Shown: positions 1 to 9,246, numbered from the stretch's first letter. The stretch: DNA of 64,000 nucleotides from Chakrabartia godavariana (GCA_005518185.1 RKSN01000003.1:620001-684000); one strand, 5' to 3'. The notes: generated by a model from the sequence alone, not told the origin. A program made the numbers and translations.

Positions 1-525
1 ATCGCTGTGAAATACCCTGGCGACCTGACGCGCAACTTCGTGCGCGAACTGGTCGATGACATCCAGCTCGTCAGCGAACGCCATCTGGAAGAGTCGGTCA
101 GCCTTTTGCTCCAGATCGAAAAGACTGTGGTCGAGGGTGCCGGGGCCGCCGGTCTGGCCGCGTTGCTGGCCAATCCGGACATGTTCCGCGGCCGCAATGT
201 CGGCATCGTCCTGTGCGGCGGCAATATCGACACGCGCCTGCTCGCCAACGTCCTGCTGCGCGATCTCGCCCGCTCGGGCCGTCTGGCGCGCATCCGCCTG
301 CGCCTGCAGGATCGGCCGGGCGCGCTGTTTGGCGTGTTTGGCATCTTTGCAAAGCTCAATGCGAACGTGCTGGAAATCTATCACCAGCGCGTGTTCACGA
401 CGCTGCCGGCCAAGGGACTGATCACCGATATCGAGTGCGAATTGCGCGATCGCGCCCATCTGGAGGCATTGTTAACCGCACTTGCCGAGGGCGGTTATGA
501 TGCCAGCCTCGTCGAATTGGCGTGA
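1..525 (+). CDS. ilvA: Threonine ammonia-lyase, C-terminal part (5' truncated by window edge)
   Basis: The reading frame is open from the first base, so this is the last 174 residues of a protein that begins outside the window. It carries the end of the PLP fold-type II catalytic domain (EGAGAAGLAAL, then the glycine-rich VLCGGNID) followed by an ACT-like regulatory segment beginning near RLRLQDRPGALFGVF. That order fits PLP-dependent threonine deaminases, which convert threonine to 2-oxobutyrate for isoleucine synthesis or threonine catabolism. One short ACT domain, rather than the two of the E. coli biosynthetic enzyme, suggests the shorter form of about 400 residues. A serine/threonine dehydratase of related type cannot be excluded without the N-terminus. 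Confidence 0.85.
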   Translation: MAVKYPGDLTRNFVRELVDDIQLVSERHLEESVSLLLQIEKTVVEGAGAAGLAALLANPDMFRGRNVGIVLCGGNIDTRLLANVLLRDLARSGRLARIRLRLQDRPGALFGVFGIFAKLNANVLEIYHQRVFTTLPAKGLITDIECELRDRAHLEALLTALAEGGYDASLVELA

Positions 526-659
526 TATAACCGTTTTAACCGCGTTTTCTTGGTAAACGTTCTTTTCACGCCGTCGTTCACCCGACATAAGTGGTTCCAC
601 TCCGGCGCGATCTGGCGCGTTGGGGGTCAGGGACTCACTCAAGAGGCACGGCTCAGGCG

Positions 660-1451
660 ATGACAGCACAGTTCCGCTTTCCCCGCTTTTTCGTGACGAG
701 CCCGGCCCCCTGCCCGTATCTTCCGGGCAAGTTTGAGCGCAAGGTCTTCACCGACCTGACCGGCGTTCATGCCGGCGAACTCAACGAAGCGCTCAGCAAG
801 ATCGGCTTTCGCCGCAGTCAGGGCGTTGCCTATCGGCCAAGCTGCCTTGACTGTTCGGCGTGCGTTTCGGTGCGCGTGGTCACGCAGGAGTTTCGCCCCA
901 ACGCCTCGCAGAAGAAGATGCTGCGCCGCAATTCGGATCTGGAGGTGTCGGCCTGCCAGCCCTGGGCGACTGAAGAGCAGTTTGCCCTGTTGCGCCGCTA
1001 TCTGTCGGCCCGCCACCCCGGCGGCGGCATGTCGCAGATGGACGATATCGATTATGCCGACATGGTCGAAACCACGCCCGTCGACACCAATGTCGTGGAA
1101 TATCGCGAACCCTCGGTCGATGGCCGCCCCGGTCGGCTGATCGGCGCCTGCCTGACCGACCGGCAGGTGGATGGCCTGTCGATGATCTACAGCTTCTTTG
1201 AACCCGATTTGCCGTCCCGGCCGGGCCTGGGCACCTTCATCATCCTCGACCATATCCTGCGCGCGGCTGAGGCGGGTCTGCCCTATGTCTATCTGGGCTA
1301 TTGGATCGCCGGTTCCCCGCGCATGGAATATAAGACGCGCTTCCAGCCGCTTGAACGGCTTGGCCCGCAGGGCTGGGGCCGCTTCGAACCCGAAGAAGCC
1401 AAGGAACGCGTCTATCCGCCCGAACTCGCCCGGGTGATGATCGGGGCCTAG
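660..1451 (+). CDS. bpt: Aspartate/glutamate leucyltransferase (Leu-tRNA-protein transferase)
   Basis: 263 residues, the usual length of bacterial Bpt. The family transfers leucine from Leu-tRNA to proteins with N-terminal Asp or Glu, marking them for ClpAP. The N-terminal cysteine signature is present: C18 in CPYLPGK, then C62, C65 and C68 in SCLDCSAC, positions that bind a metal or Fe-S centre in the ATE1/Bpt superfamily. The C-terminal GNAT-like part includes [16 protein letters not shown] chose ATG 660 because upstream in-frame residues do not resemble the family and [11 protein letters not shown] does. Its stop overlaps by three bases the stop of the convergent thiazole synthase gene. 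SspB, another ClpXP adaptor, lies elsewhere in the window. Confidence 0.93.
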   Translation: MTAQFRFPRFFVTSPAPCPYLPGKFERKVFTDLTGVHAGELNEALSKIGFRRSQGVAYRPSCLDCSACVSVRVVTQEFRPNASQKKMLRRNSDLEVSACQPWATEEQFALLRRYLSARHPGGGMSQMDDIDYADMVETTPVDTNVVEYREPSVDGRPGRLIGACLTDRQVDGLSMIYSFFEPDLPSRPGLGTFIILDHILRAAEAGLPYVYLGYWIAGSPRMEYKTRFQPLERLGPQGWGRFEPEEAKERVYPPELARVMIGA

Positions 1452-2419
1452 ATCAGCCCGGCGAGCGGCGAAGAGGGGTCGGCATACATGCGGCGCCCCA
1501 TGCGCCCGGCGCGATAGGCGGCGCGGCCGCTTTCCACCGCCAGCTTCATCGCGTGTGCCATCAGGATCGGGTCCTTGGCTTCGGCAATGGCGGTGTTCAT
1601 CAGCACGCCTTCACAGCCCAGCTCCATCGCAACCGCCGCGTCCGACGCCGTGCCGACGCCCGCATCGACGAGCACGGGCACCTTGGCGCCTTCGATGATC
1701 AGGCGGATCGTCACGCGGTTCTGGATGCCAAGACCCGAGCCGATCGGCGCGCCCAGCGGCATGATGGCTACCGCGCCGGCGTCTTCCAGCTGCTTGGCGG
1801 CAATCGGATCATCGACGCAGTAGACCATCGGCTTGAAGCCCTCCTTCACCAGGACTTCAGTCGCCTTCAGCGTTTCGCGCATGTCGGGGTAGAGCGTGCG
1901 CGCCTCACCCAGCACCTCAAGCTTGACGAGATCCCAGCCACCGGCCTCGCGCGCCAGCCGCAGCGTGCGGATCGCATCGTCGGCCGTGAAGCAGCCCGCC
2001 GTATTGGGAAGATAGGTGTATTTCTTCGGATCGATGAAGTCGGTGAGCATCGGCGCCTTGGGATCCGACACGTTCACGCGCCGGACGGCGACGGTGATGA
2101 TCTCTGCGCCCGAGGCTTCCAGCGCGGCCGCATTCTGCGCGAAATCCTTATACTTGCCCGTGCCGACGATCAGGCGACTGGTGAAGGTGCGGCCCGCGAC
2201 GGTCCAGCTGTCGTCCATGCCGCCACCAACGAAATGCACGATTTCCAGCTGATCTCCCTCCCCCAAGGCAACCTGATGCAGCGTGGAGCGCGGCACGATC
2301 TCGCGGTTGCGCTCGACGGCCACCTTGGCCGGTTCCAGCCCGATTTCGGTGACGAGGTCGGCGATCGTCGCCCCTGCCGTCACCTGATGCGGCGCGCCGT
2401 TCAACTGGATGGAAATCAT
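1448..2419 (-). CDS. thiG: ThiS-ThiG fusion: sulfur carrier/thiazole synthase
   Basis: 323 residues joining two thiamine-pathway proteins in one frame. Residues 1-67 are a ThiS-like beta-grasp sulfur carrier ending in Gly65-Gly66-Gly67; from Met68 on is ThiG, the TIM-barrel thiazole synthase that condenses DXP, dehydroglycine and ThiS thiocarboxylate. The Schiff-base lysine lies in DLVKLEVLG, and the phosphate-binding GAPIGSG and [14 protein letters not shown] segments are present. ATG 2419 is chosen because upstream residues are low-complexity shadow of aroQ, which diverges from 2510. ThiS normally needs a free C-terminal glycine, so cleavage or internal initiation at Met68 may matter. No thiamine riboswitch fits in the 90-base divergent gap. 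Confidence 0.92.
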   Translation of the reverse strand: MISIQLNGAPHQVTAGATIADLVTEIGLEPAKVAVERNREIVPRSTLHQVALGEGDQLEIVHFVGGGMDDSWTVAGRTFTSRLIVGTGKYKDFAQNAAALEASGAEIITVAVRRVNVSDPKAPMLTDFIDPKKYTYLPNTAGCFTADDAIRTLRLAREAGGWDLVKLEVLGEARTLYPDMRETLKATEVLVKEGFKPMVYCVDDPIAAKQLEDAGAVAIMPLGAPIGSGLGIQNRVTIRLIIEGAKVPVLVDAGVGTASDAAVAMELGCEGVLMNTAIAEAKDPILMAHAMKLAVESGRAAYRAGRMGRRMYADPSSPLAGLI

Positions 2420-2509
2420 GCGACCGGTCCGTTCCTTTGCCTTTTGCTGCCGGTCCATATAGGGGAGGGAGCACGTGTCGCAACCGCACATCTTCCGGAG
2501 CCTGCCCGC

Positions 2510-2950
2510 ATGGCCGAAAAGCCTGTCATCTATGTTCTGAACGGCCCCAATCTCAATCTGCTCGGCACGCGCGAGCCTGCGATTTACGGGTCGGATACGC
2601 TGGATGACATTGCAGGCCGGCTCGAAGATCAGGCGCAGACGCTGGGCGTGGCCGTGGATGTCCGCCAGTCCAATCATGAGGGTCATCTGGTCGACTGGTT
2701 GCACGAGGCGCAGGCCATGGGGGCTAAGGCCGTCCTGCTCAATGCTGGTGCTTTCACGCACACCTCGATCGCGCTCTATGATGCGATCAAGGCGATCAAG
2801 GTCCCGGTGATCGAGGTCCACCTGTCCAACCCGCACACGCGGGAGAGCTTCCGCCACAAGAGCTATGTGGGGCAGGCGGCCAAGGGGACCATCGCCGGAT
2901 TTGGCGCGTTCAGCTATGCGCTCGCGCTGGACGCCGCCGCCAAGCTCTGA
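2510..2950 (+). CDS. aroQ: Type II 3-dehydroquinate dehydratase
   Basis: 146 residues, the standard length of the small dodecameric type II enzyme that makes 3-dehydroshikimate in the shikimate pathway. Diagnostic pieces are NGPNLNLLG at the N-terminus, the catalytic tyrosine loop (REPAIYG), the [12 protein letters not shown] helix, [15 protein letters not shown], and EVHLSN followed by RESFRHKSY. It is the first gene of a rightward group with accB 38 bases on and accC after that, an arrangement common in proteobacteria. The start diverges from thiSG, so one 90-base region must hold both promoters. Confidence 0.96.
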   Translation: MAEKPVIYVLNGPNLNLLGTREPAIYGSDTLDDIAGRLEDQAQTLGVAVDVRQSNHEGHLVDWLHEAQAMGAKAVLLNAGAFTHTSIALYDAIKAIKVPVIEVHLSNPHTRESFRHKSYVGQAAKGTIAGFGAFSYALALDAAAKL

Positions 2951-2988
2951 CAAAGGGCGGCAAAACATCACATTCCTCTGGGGGTCAA

Positions 2989-3456
2989 ATGGCAGAGAAA
3001 ACGGGTACGATGCAGGTTGATGTGAAGCTGGTCCGCCAGCTGGCCGAACTGCTGAACGAAACCGGGCTCACGGAAATCGAGGTCGAGGAAGACGACCGCA
3101 AGATCCGCGTCGCGCGCACATTGCAGGCCGCTTCTGTCGCTGTTGCGGCACCTGCGCCGGCCGCCGCCCCGGCAGCGCCTGCGGCCCCTGCCGCCGCGCC
3201 CGTGACCGCACCTGCGGATCATCCCGGCGCGCTCAAGTCGCCGATGGTCGGCACCGCCTATCTCGCCGCCTCGCCGGAAGCGGCGCCGTTCGTTTCGGTC
3301 GGCGATACGGTCAAGGAAGGCGACACCATCCTGATCATCGAGGCGATGAAGGTCATGAACCCGATCACCGCGACCAAGGGGGGCAAGGTCACGCAGATCC
3401 TGGTCGCCAACGGTCAGCCGGTCGAATATGACCAGCCGCTCGTCGTCATTGAATAA
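2989..3456 (+). CDS. accB: Biotin carboxyl carrier protein of acetyl-CoA carboxylase
   Basis: 155 residues. The C-terminal half is a biotinyl domain with the lipoyl/biotinyl hammerhead signature EAMKVMN; the biotinylated lysine is K121. An Ala/Pro-rich flexible linker spans residues about 50-76, and the N-terminal segment ([21 protein letters not shown]) is the usual dimer/assembly region. The carboxylated biotin passes CO2 to acetyl-CoA in the first committed step of fatty acid synthesis. accC starts 12 bases downstream, so the two subunits are translated from one message. The run GGGGG just before the ATG serves as the ribosome binding site. Confidence 0.97.
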   Translation: MAEKTGTMQVDVKLVRQLAELLNETGLTEIEVEEDDRKIRVARTLQAASVAVAAPAPAAAPAAPAAPAAAPVTAPADHPGALKSPMVGTAYLAASPEAAPFVSVGDTVKEGDTILIIEAMKVMNPITATKGGKVTQILVANGQPVEYDQPLVVIE

Positions 3457-3468
3457 CGGCGGCTGCCC

Positions 3469-4824
3469 ATGACCATCGAAAAGCTTCTGATCGCCAATCG
3501 CGGCGAGATCGCGCTGCGCATCCACCGCGCCGCGCACGAAATGGGCATCAAGACCGTTGCCGTCCACTCGACGGCGGACGCGGATGCCATGCATGTGCGT
3601 CTCGCCGATGAAGCGATCTGCATCGGCCCGCCGTCGGCCAAGGACAGCTATCTCAACGTCCCCGCGATCATCTCGGCCGCCGAAATCTCAGGCGCTGACG
3701 CGATCCATCCGGGCTATGGCTTCCTGTCGGAAAATGCGCGCTTTGCGGAGATCATCGAGGAGCATAAGCTGATCTTCGTCGGCCCGAAGCCGGAGCATAT
3801 CCGGACGATGGGCGACAAGGTGATGGCCAAGAAGACGGCGGGCGACCTTGGCCTGCCGCTCGTCCCCGGCTCTGATGGCGCAATCGAGGATGTGGAAGAC
3901 GCCAAGCGCATCGCGCGCGAAGTCGGCTATCCAGTCATCATCAAGGCGGCGTCGGGCGGCGGTGGCCGCGGCATGAAGGTCGTGTCGAACGAGGAAGAGC
4001 TCGAAACCCAGATGCAGCAGGCCGGCACCGAGGCGAAGGCCGCCTTTGGGGATGCGACGGTCTATCTGGAAAAATATCTCGGCAATCCGCGCCACATCGA
4101 ATTTCAGGTGTTCGGCGACGGCAAGGGCAACGCCATCCATCTGGGCGAGCGCGACTGCTCGCTCCAGCGGCGCCACCAGAAGGTGCTCGAAGAGGCGCCC
4201 TCGCCCGTCATTTCGGCCGAAGAGCGTGCGCGCATGGGCGGTATCGTCGCCAAGGCGATGGCCGACATGGGCTATCGCGGTGCGGGCACCATCGAATTCC
4301 TGTGGGAAGACGGTGAGTTCTACTTCATCGAAATGAACACGCGCATTCAGGTCGAGCATCCGGTGACCGAAATGATCACCGGCTTTGATCTGGTCCGCGA
4401 ACAGATCCGTGTCGCCGAGGGCAAGCCTTTGTCGGTCAGACAGGAAGATCTGGAATTTCGCGGCCATTCGATTGAATGCCGCATCAATGCGGAAGACCCG
4501 CGCACCTTTGCGCCGTCTCCCGGCACGATCAAGGCATACCACCCGGCCGGGGGCATGCACGTGCGTGTCGATAGCGGGCTCTATGCGGGCTACCGCATCC
4601 CGCCTTACTATGACAGCATGATCGCCAAGCTGATCGTCTATGGCCGCACCCGCGAAAGCTGCATGATGCGGATGCGGCGTGCGCTGGAAGAAATGGTCGT
4701 CGATGGCGTGAAGACCAACATCCCGCTCCATCAGGACCTGCTGGCGCAGCCCGATGTGATCGACGGCAACTACTCGATCAAATGGCTGGAAGAATGGCTC
4801 GCGGCTGAGGCGGCCAAGGGCTGA
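3469..4824 (+). CDS. accC: Biotin carboxylase subunit of acetyl-CoA carboxylase
   Basis: 451 residues, the expected length. The ATP-grasp fold is complete: N-terminal [14 protein letters not shown], glycine-rich ATP loop ([14 protein letters not shown]), catalytic and metal-binding residues in [20 protein letters not shown], and the C-terminal domain with RINAEDP and [14 protein letters not shown]. It carboxylates the biotin on AccB using bicarbonate and ATP. It closes the aroQ-accB-accC group and is followed by a GC-rich hairpin at 4836. AccA and AccD are not in the window, as is usual. Confidence 0.97.
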   Translation: MTIEKLLIANRGEIALRIHRAAHEMGIKTVAVHSTADADAMHVRLADEAICIGPPSAKDSYLNVPAIISAAEISGADAIHPGYGFLSENARFAEIIEEHKLIFVGPKPEHIRTMGDKVMAKKTAGDLGLPLVPGSDGAIEDVEDAKRIAREVGYPVIIKAASGGGGRGMKVVSNEEELETQMQQAGTEAKAAFGDATVYLEKYLGNPRHIEFQVFGDGKGNAIHLGERDCSLQRRHQKVLEEAPSPVISAEERARMGGIVAKAMADMGYRGAGTIEFLWEDGEFYFIEMNTRIQVEHPVTEMITGFDLVREQIRVAEGKPLSVRQEDLEFRGHSIECRINAEDPRTFAPSPGTIKAYHPAGGMHVRVDSGLYAGYRIPPYYDSMIAKLIVYGRTRESCMMRMRRALEEMVVDGVKTNIPLHQDLLAQPDVIDGNYSIKWLEEWLAAEAAKG

Positions 4825-4835
4825 TCCGGCCCCCC

Positions 4836-4866
4836 CCCCGTCGGCGTGTGTCGACGGGGTGCTTTG
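4836..4866 (+). terminator. Hairpin after accC
   Basis: A perfect 8-bp stem (CCCCGTCG / CGACGGGG) with an 8-base loop lies 11 bases after the accC stop and is followed by a short T-rich tail (TGCTTTG). It is a plausible intrinsic terminator for aroQ-accB-accC, though the T tract is weak. Confidence 0.5.
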
Positions 4867-5080
4867 AGCCGCCGAGTCCCCTGTTCCGAACCGGGACAGA
4901 AACTTTGTCCGAAACGGGAAAAATCGGCGCCGAATCTGCGCGCCGCAGGGTCTTTCTCCTCAAATTGGCGCGAATCGTCGAATCACTTGCGGATGATTCG
5001 CAACGACGGGCGGGCAAGAAAACAGGCCGCGTCGTGTTCATACAATGCGCTTTGTAAGGCGTTGAGAAGAAGGGCGATCC
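4867..5080. other. Intergenic stretch without a recognisable gene
   Basis: Part of the 327-base gap between accC and the small ORF at 5152. Open frames exist here on both strands but have no family resemblance, no convincing ribosome binding site and arginine-rich out-of-frame composition. An imperfect inverted repeat (GCGAATC at about 4971 and GATTCGC at about 4995) is the only structure seen. Confidence 0.4.
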
Positions 5081-5117
5081 ACAAAGGAGAAGGGCCCCAG
5101 GCCGAAACCCGGAGCCC
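5081..5117 (-). terminator. Intrinsic terminator of the 27-residue ORF
   Basis: Read leftwards, a 10-bp GC-rich stem (5092-5101 with 5108-5117, two G-U pairs) closes a six-base loop and is followed by TTCTCCTTTGT. It lies 34 bases after the stop codon of the small ORF at 5152, so that ORF appears to be the end of a defined transcript. Confidence 0.65.
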
Positions 5118-5151
5118 TTCGGAAGTAGCTGAAAAGCAAGCTTTTTAAGGC

Positions 5152-5235
5152 TTAGCCGTTCTTCCAGCCGCCACCCATGACCCAGTCCCAAAAGCCTTTG
5201 GTCGGGGCGGGGCGGACCGTCTTGGTCGTCTTCAT
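5152..5235 (-). CDS. Candidate small protein, 27 residues
   Basis: ATG-to-TAA frame of 28 codons, too short for routine gene calling. The product begins MKTTKTVRPAPTKG and ends GFWDWVMGGGWKNG: a basic, Lys/Thr/Pro-containing half followed by a Trp/Gly-rich half; no signal peptide or long hydrophobic span. A strong ribosome binding site, AAGGGGAA, sits six bases before the ATG, and an intrinsic terminator follows the stop. The binding site is the right arm of a perfect 11-bp inverted repeat (5241-5251 with 5277-5287), so translation is probably conditional. It lies 93 bases downstream of the EAL-domain gene on the same strand. I recognise no family; function unknown. Confidence 0.5.
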   Translation of the reverse strand: MKTTKTVRPAPTKGFWDWVMGGGWKNG

Positions 5236-5240
5236 GTTAT

Positions 5241-5287
5241 TTCCCCTTGTCACACACAGTCACCGGGGGAACCGGCGACAAGGGGAA
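5241..5287 (-). promoter_or_regulatory. Hairpin sequestering the ribosome binding site of the 27-residue ORF
   Basis: Arms TTCCCCTTGTC (5241-5251 on +) and GACAAGGGGAA (5277-5287) are perfect reverse complements separated by 25 bases, which themselves contain CCGG...CCGG. In the leftward transcript the 3' arm contains the AAGGGGAA ribosome binding site, five bases from the ATG at 5235. Pairing would fully hide it. No T tract follows, so it is less likely to be a terminator for the upstream EAL gene. Confidence 0.6.
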
Positions 5288-5328
5288 GTTTGAATTCAGC
5301 CAATATGGTTTACAAGATATTAATTATC

Positions 5329-7608
5329 CTAAGCGGCTTCTGGGCGGACCTGACGGTCGATGAACTGGAAGAATTCCTCGCGCGGCATCGGGCGTGAAAT
5401 GAAGAAGCCCTGCGCCTTGTCGCAGCCCATGGATTTGAGCATTTCGAGTGTCTCGAGCGTCTCCACCCCTTCGGCGACAACGCTGTGGCCGAGCGAGTGG
5501 GCGAGTTCGATCGTCGCGTTCACCAGCACGCGGTCGCTGCGGTTGCGATCCATTGCCGCGACGAAGCCCCGGTCGATCTTCAGTTCGGTCGCCTTGATCG
5601 TCTTCAGATATTCAAGCGTGCAATAGCCGGTGCCATAATCGTCGATCGACACGGTGACGCCCAGCGCATCGAGCGCGTCGACGGTGGCATACATTTCGGC
5701 TTCGCTTTCGACGGCAGCAGACTCCGTGATTTCGATGGTGAGCAGGCTTGGCTTGATGCGGTACCGCTTCAACGCCGCCTCCACCTTTTTCACAAAGTCC
5801 TTCCGGCTGAACATCTGGGCGGACAGATTGACCGCGACGCCCAGCTGGTTGTGCGTGGCGGCAACCATGGCGAGCGCCTGATCCAGCACGAAATAGGTCA
5901 GCTTGTCGATCCGGCCATGCGCTTCGGCCACCGAAACAAATTCCTCGGGCGAGATTGAGCCGCGTTCGGGATGGGTCCAGCGCACCAGCGCTTCGGCACC
6001 TGTGACCTTGCCCGAATTCAGGTCCATCTTGGGCTGATAGGCAACCCAGACTTCGCCCGACTCGATCGCCGTATCGAGGCGTCCCAGCAGCGACATGTTC
6101 CATTCCGCCTCATTGAGGCGCGCGGGATCGTAATATTTCCAGCGATGGCCCGCAGCAGCAGCCTCATCGGCAGCAACGAGCGCGCTTGCGAAGCGGGCAC
6201 CCAGGTCCGCCGCGCTCCCCGATTCGATCCCGAAGGCGATCGAGACGTCGACCTGCCAGTTGCCGACCGCAACGGGCAGCAGGAAGAAGCTGTGAATGGC
6301 CTCCAGCTGGTCCGACAGCTCGTCATGCGCAATGCCGCTTGCCACCCAGCAGAAGATGCCGTCATCGCCCTGATAGAGCGTCGCGGCATTCCCGGCCTTC
6401 AGGCGTGCGGCAATCTGCGTGGCCAGCACATCCTCATTCTGGGCAAGCGCCGACACAAGCTCCGCATAGTTCTTGACGCGCACCGCGACGACCGCGTCTT
6501 CGGCGGTGCCCTTGCGCTCCTTGAGCGCGAGGAGATTGGGCAGGCCCGTCAGCGGGTTCACGCGGGCGTCGCCGCGCCGGTAGCTCCGCCAGGCGCGGAT
6601 CACGATCACGCAACCGCACAGCAGCAGTCCTGCGGCCGTATTCGCATAGATGTTGCGCGCCTCAAGCAGGAGCGGTCCGCCAAGGAGTAGCGCAATGCCC
6701 GCCAGCCCGACGGCGGCAGCAACGCGGCGTCGGCCCGCCCAGAGAACGACCGAGCACAGCACTGCAAGGGCGAAGCCCGGACCCCAATCGAGATTGGTCT
6801 GCGGCCCCAGCGCCATGGTTTCCGCAGCAATGACGTGGATAAGCGCGGTCGGTACCGGCTCTCCGCCCGGAACATTCTCGGCAAAGCGTCCGGTCGACAC
6901 CAGCACCGTCTTTCCGGCGAGGGCCGCGCCAGCCGTTCCGTCCATGACCTGAAGCGCGCTGACACGGGGCACCGACTGCGGGTCGATCGAATAGTCGATG
7001 ACGATGTCGGGCCGGTTCCCGCTCGGCCGCTGCCCTGAAAGGGCTGCCGCAAGGCTGGAGAAGGCGCCATCTTCGGCCTTCATTGTATAGGCTGCGCGCC
7101 AGGCATGGCCAAAGCCGTTGAAGTAAAGCGGCGTACCGACGGGAATGGCCACGGCGTCAAAGATGCGCGCGGGCTTCTGGAAGCGCCGTTCCCCCGTGAC
7201 GGGGTCTTTGTCGAAATTGGTGCCGATGAACGGCTTGCGCGGCAAATGGCCGAACGCGCGAGCGAGATTCGCGTCCATCTCGGCCGAGCCGGTCGGCACG
7301 AACACATGCTCGAAAGCGATCTGGCGGGCGCCGGCGTCTTTCATCCGCTCGACCAGTTGCGCGACCTTGTTGCGTGGCCACGGCCATTCGCCATGGGCGG
7401 CCACCGTCGGGCTGTCGATTGAGACGACGACAATCTTGCCGCTGGCGTCATGAGCGCGCGCATGGTTGCGGATGACGCGCATGACGTCGTCGATCGGCGC
7501 CGAAATTTCGAACAGGCCGATCAGGAAACACACCGCAATCGCCCACAAAAGCGGGCGATTCCGCTTGGTGGCCAGGGTTGTCCAATAGTGTTTAACGAGG
7601 TGGAGCAA
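5329..7608 (-). CDS. Membrane CHASE2-(degenerate GGDEF)-EAL cyclic-di-GMP phosphodiesterase
   Basis: 759 residues. One transmembrane helix (about 20-38), an extracytoplasmic CHASE2 sensor domain (about 40-265), two or three further helices (about 277-340), a GGDEF-like domain (about 345-490) and a C-terminal EAL domain (about 505-755). The diguanylate cyclase signature is degraded to GDDGIF at 414-419, so cyclase activity is unlikely. The EAL catalytic set looks complete: E539-A-L, N594, E626, D656-D657, K677, E713/E716 and Q733. It should therefore hydrolyse c-di-GMP in response to an unknown periplasmic signal, with the GGDEF remnant perhaps binding GTP as a regulator. It diverges from the L,D-transpeptidase gene. 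Confidence 0.9.
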   Translation of the reverse strand: MLHLVKHYWTTLATKRNRPLLWAIAVCFLIGLFEISAPIDDVMRVIRNHARAHDASGKIVVVSIDSPTVAAHGEWPWPRNKVAQLVERMKDAGARQIAFEHVFVPTGSAEMDANLARAFGHLPRKPFIGTNFDKDPVTGERRFQKPARIFDAVAIPVGTPLYFNGFGHAWRAAYTMKAEDGAFSSLAAALSGQRPSGNRPDIVIDYSIDPQSVPRVSALQVMDGTAGAALAGKTVLVSTGRFAENVPGGEPVPTALIHVIAAETMALGPQTNLDWGPGFALAVLCSVVLWAGRRRVAAAVGLAGIALLLGGPLLLEARNIYANTAAGLLLCGCVIVIRAWRSYRRGDARVNPLTGLPNLLALKERKGTAEDAVVAVRVKNYAELVSALAQNEDVLATQIAARLKAGNAATLYQGDDGIFCWVASGIAHDELSDQLEAIHSFFLLPVAVGNWQVDVSIAFGIESGSAADLGARFASALVAADEAAAAGHRWKYYDPARLNEAEWNMSLLGRLDTAIESGEVWVAYQPKMDLNSGKVTGAEALVRWTHPERGSISPEEFVSVAEAHGRIDKLTYFVLDQALAMVAATHNQLGVAVNLSAQMFSRKDFVKKVEAALKRYRIKPSLLTIEITESAAVESEAEMYATVDALDALGVTVSIDDYGTGYCTLEYLKTIKATELKIDRGFVAAMDRNRSDRVLVNATIELAHSLGHSVVAEGVETLETLEMLKSMGCDKAQGFFISRPMPREEFFQFIDRQVRPEAA

Positions 7609-7851
7609 GAAGGCCTCGGGTCATTTGTTTCGACCAGATAAGCCCAAAGTGGTTAATTTCCTGTTCCCGAAAAACCGTCGATTATCGTGTCTAATCAATC
7701 CGTTTTGGGCCGAAACGGTGGTAACCCTTTTGCCGTCTGGCGGACTTGCGGAATGACGCCAGCGCCCCATATCTCTGGCCTTGCCATCGCGTACGCACTT
7801 CGGGCATCTGAAGGCAGGGCGCATCTTCCCGCGGCCAATGAAGGTTTGAAC

Positions 7852-9246
7852 ATGACATTTGCCCGGACAGCGGTTTTTTCGGTTTCGGCGCTGGCTTTTG
7901 CGGGCGGCCCCCTTCTCGCCCAGCCTGCGCCGCAGAACATCCTGCCCCCGGCCGTGACGCAGACGCAGCCGCCTGCCCCGTCCTCCCCAAGCCCCACCCC
8001 GGCCCCTGCGCCAGTGGAAACCGTCCCGTCTGCCCTGCTGGCGCCTGTTTCTCCGTCCTGGCCGCTGGCGGATGCGGGCAAGCTGCTGTCGATCGTGAAG
8101 GCGGTCGGGAAGCGTGGGCTGATCGCGGCCGATTATGAGCCCGATGCCCTGCAGGCGGCGATTGCCGCAGGCGAAGGGACCGCGCTCAACGATGTGGCGA
8201 CGCGTATCTTCAACCGTCTGGCGAGCGACCTGCGCGATGGCCGCACACCGCGCGCGGCGCGTGTCGAATGGCTCATCGAGGACAGCGACGCCCTGACGCT
8301 GCCGATTGACGCCGCGCTCGCTAAGGCCTTGGCATCACATGATATTGACGGCGCCCTTTCCGCGCTCGAGCCCAAGCACCCCGACTATGCGGCGCTCAAG
8401 GCGGAACTGGCGCGCACGCCCGCGTCCGAGACCGCCAAGGTAAACCTGCTGCGCGTCAATCTCGACCGCTGGCGCTGGATGCCGCAGTCGCTGGGCGAGA
8501 AGCACGTACTCGCCAATGTCCCCGAATATATGGTCCGCGTGAACACCTATGGCCGCAACATCGCCGCCTATCGCGTGATCGTCGGGAAGAAGGATACGGC
8601 GACGCCGCAGCTGTCGGCAAATGCCGTCGGCATTGTCGTCCATCCGCCCTGGCTGCTACCGCAGAGCATCATCCGTCAGGAAGTCGGCCCGCTCATCGCC
8701 CGCAATCCCGCGGCTGCGCGTGCGCGCGGCTATGTCTGGACGGGGTCGGGCAGCAGTCTCTCGGTGATCCAGAAGCCGGGCCCGACGGCCGCGCTCGGCC
8801 AGCTCAAGATCGACATGCCCAACGACCATGCGATCTTCCTGCACGACACGCCCAACAAGGCGCTCTTTGCCAACAACCCGCGCGCCTACAGCCATGGCTG
8901 CCTGCGCACGGAGCGCGCGTTTGAGCTGGGTATCCTGCTCAGCCTGATCCAGTCCGGCGAGCCACTCAACGACGTTACGGTGCGCGAACACATCGCCGAT
9001 GATCTCGTGACGCTGATCCGCGCAGGCAAGACGGCCAAATATCCGTTCAAGGAAGCGATCCCGGTGCACATCGGGTACTTCACCATGGCGACGGCAGGCG
9101 GAAAGACCGTGCAGAGCTTCCCTGACCTGTACGGGCGGGATGTGCCAGTTCTGGCCGCCTTCGCGCGCCCGCGCGTGGCACAGCCAACGGCCGCGCCCGT
9201 CCCGGTACCGCCGACGCCCGCGCCGGTGGCGACACCCGTCGGCTGA
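7852..9246 (+). CDS. L,D-transpeptidase (YkuD/YcbB type), exported
   Basis: 464 residues from ATG 7852, which starts a clear signal peptide (MTFARTAVFSVSALAFAGG, cleavage near LLAQ). A Pro/Ala/Thr-rich linker (about 26-60) leads to an alpha-helical scaffold region and then the YkuD domain with HDTPNKALFANNPRAYSHGC followed by LR; the nucleophile is that cysteine. Such enzymes form 3-3 cross-links in peptidoglycan or attach proteins to it. The tail after the domain is Pro/Ala-rich. The upstream in-frame residues from 7687 lack family character and are excluded. It stands alone, divergent from the EAL gene. Confidence 0.9.
   Translation: MTFARTAVFSVSALAFAGGPLLAQPAPQNILPPAVTQTQPPAPSSPSPTPAPAPVETVPSALLAPVSPSWPLADAGKLLSIVKAVGKRGLIAADYEPDALQAAIAAGEGTALNDVATRIFNRLASDLRDGRTPRAARVEWLIEDSDALTLPIDAALAKALASHDIDGALSALEPKHPDYAALKAELARTPASETAKVNLLRVNLDRWRWMPQSLGEKHVLANVPEYMVRVNTYGRNIAAYRVIVGKKDTATPQLSANAVGIVVHPPWLLPQSIIRQEVGPLIARNPAAARARGYVWTGSGSSLSVIQKPGPTAALGQLKIDMPNDHAIFLHDTPNKALFANNPRAYSHGCLRTERAFELGILLSLIQSGEPLNDVTVREHIADDLVTLIRAGKTAKYPFKEAIPVHIGYFTMATAGGKTVQSFPDLYGRDVPVLAAFARPRVAQPTAAPVPVPPTPAPVATPVG

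Noticed and set aside
2420-2509. Thiamine riboswitch upstream of thiSG
   Set aside because: Only 90 bases separate the divergent start codons, and the conserved riboswitch core (CTGAGA...) is not seen.
4778-5191. 137-codon minus-strand frame and 100-codon plus-strand frame after accC
   Set aside because: No ribosome binding site, no family resemblance, and both cross the hairpin structures of the region; the 27-codon frame has much better signals.
5241-5287. Reading this hairpin as the terminator of the EAL gene
   Set aside because: It lacks a T tract and its 3' arm is an ideal ribosome binding site five bases from an ATG; a stabilising role for the upstream message remains possible.
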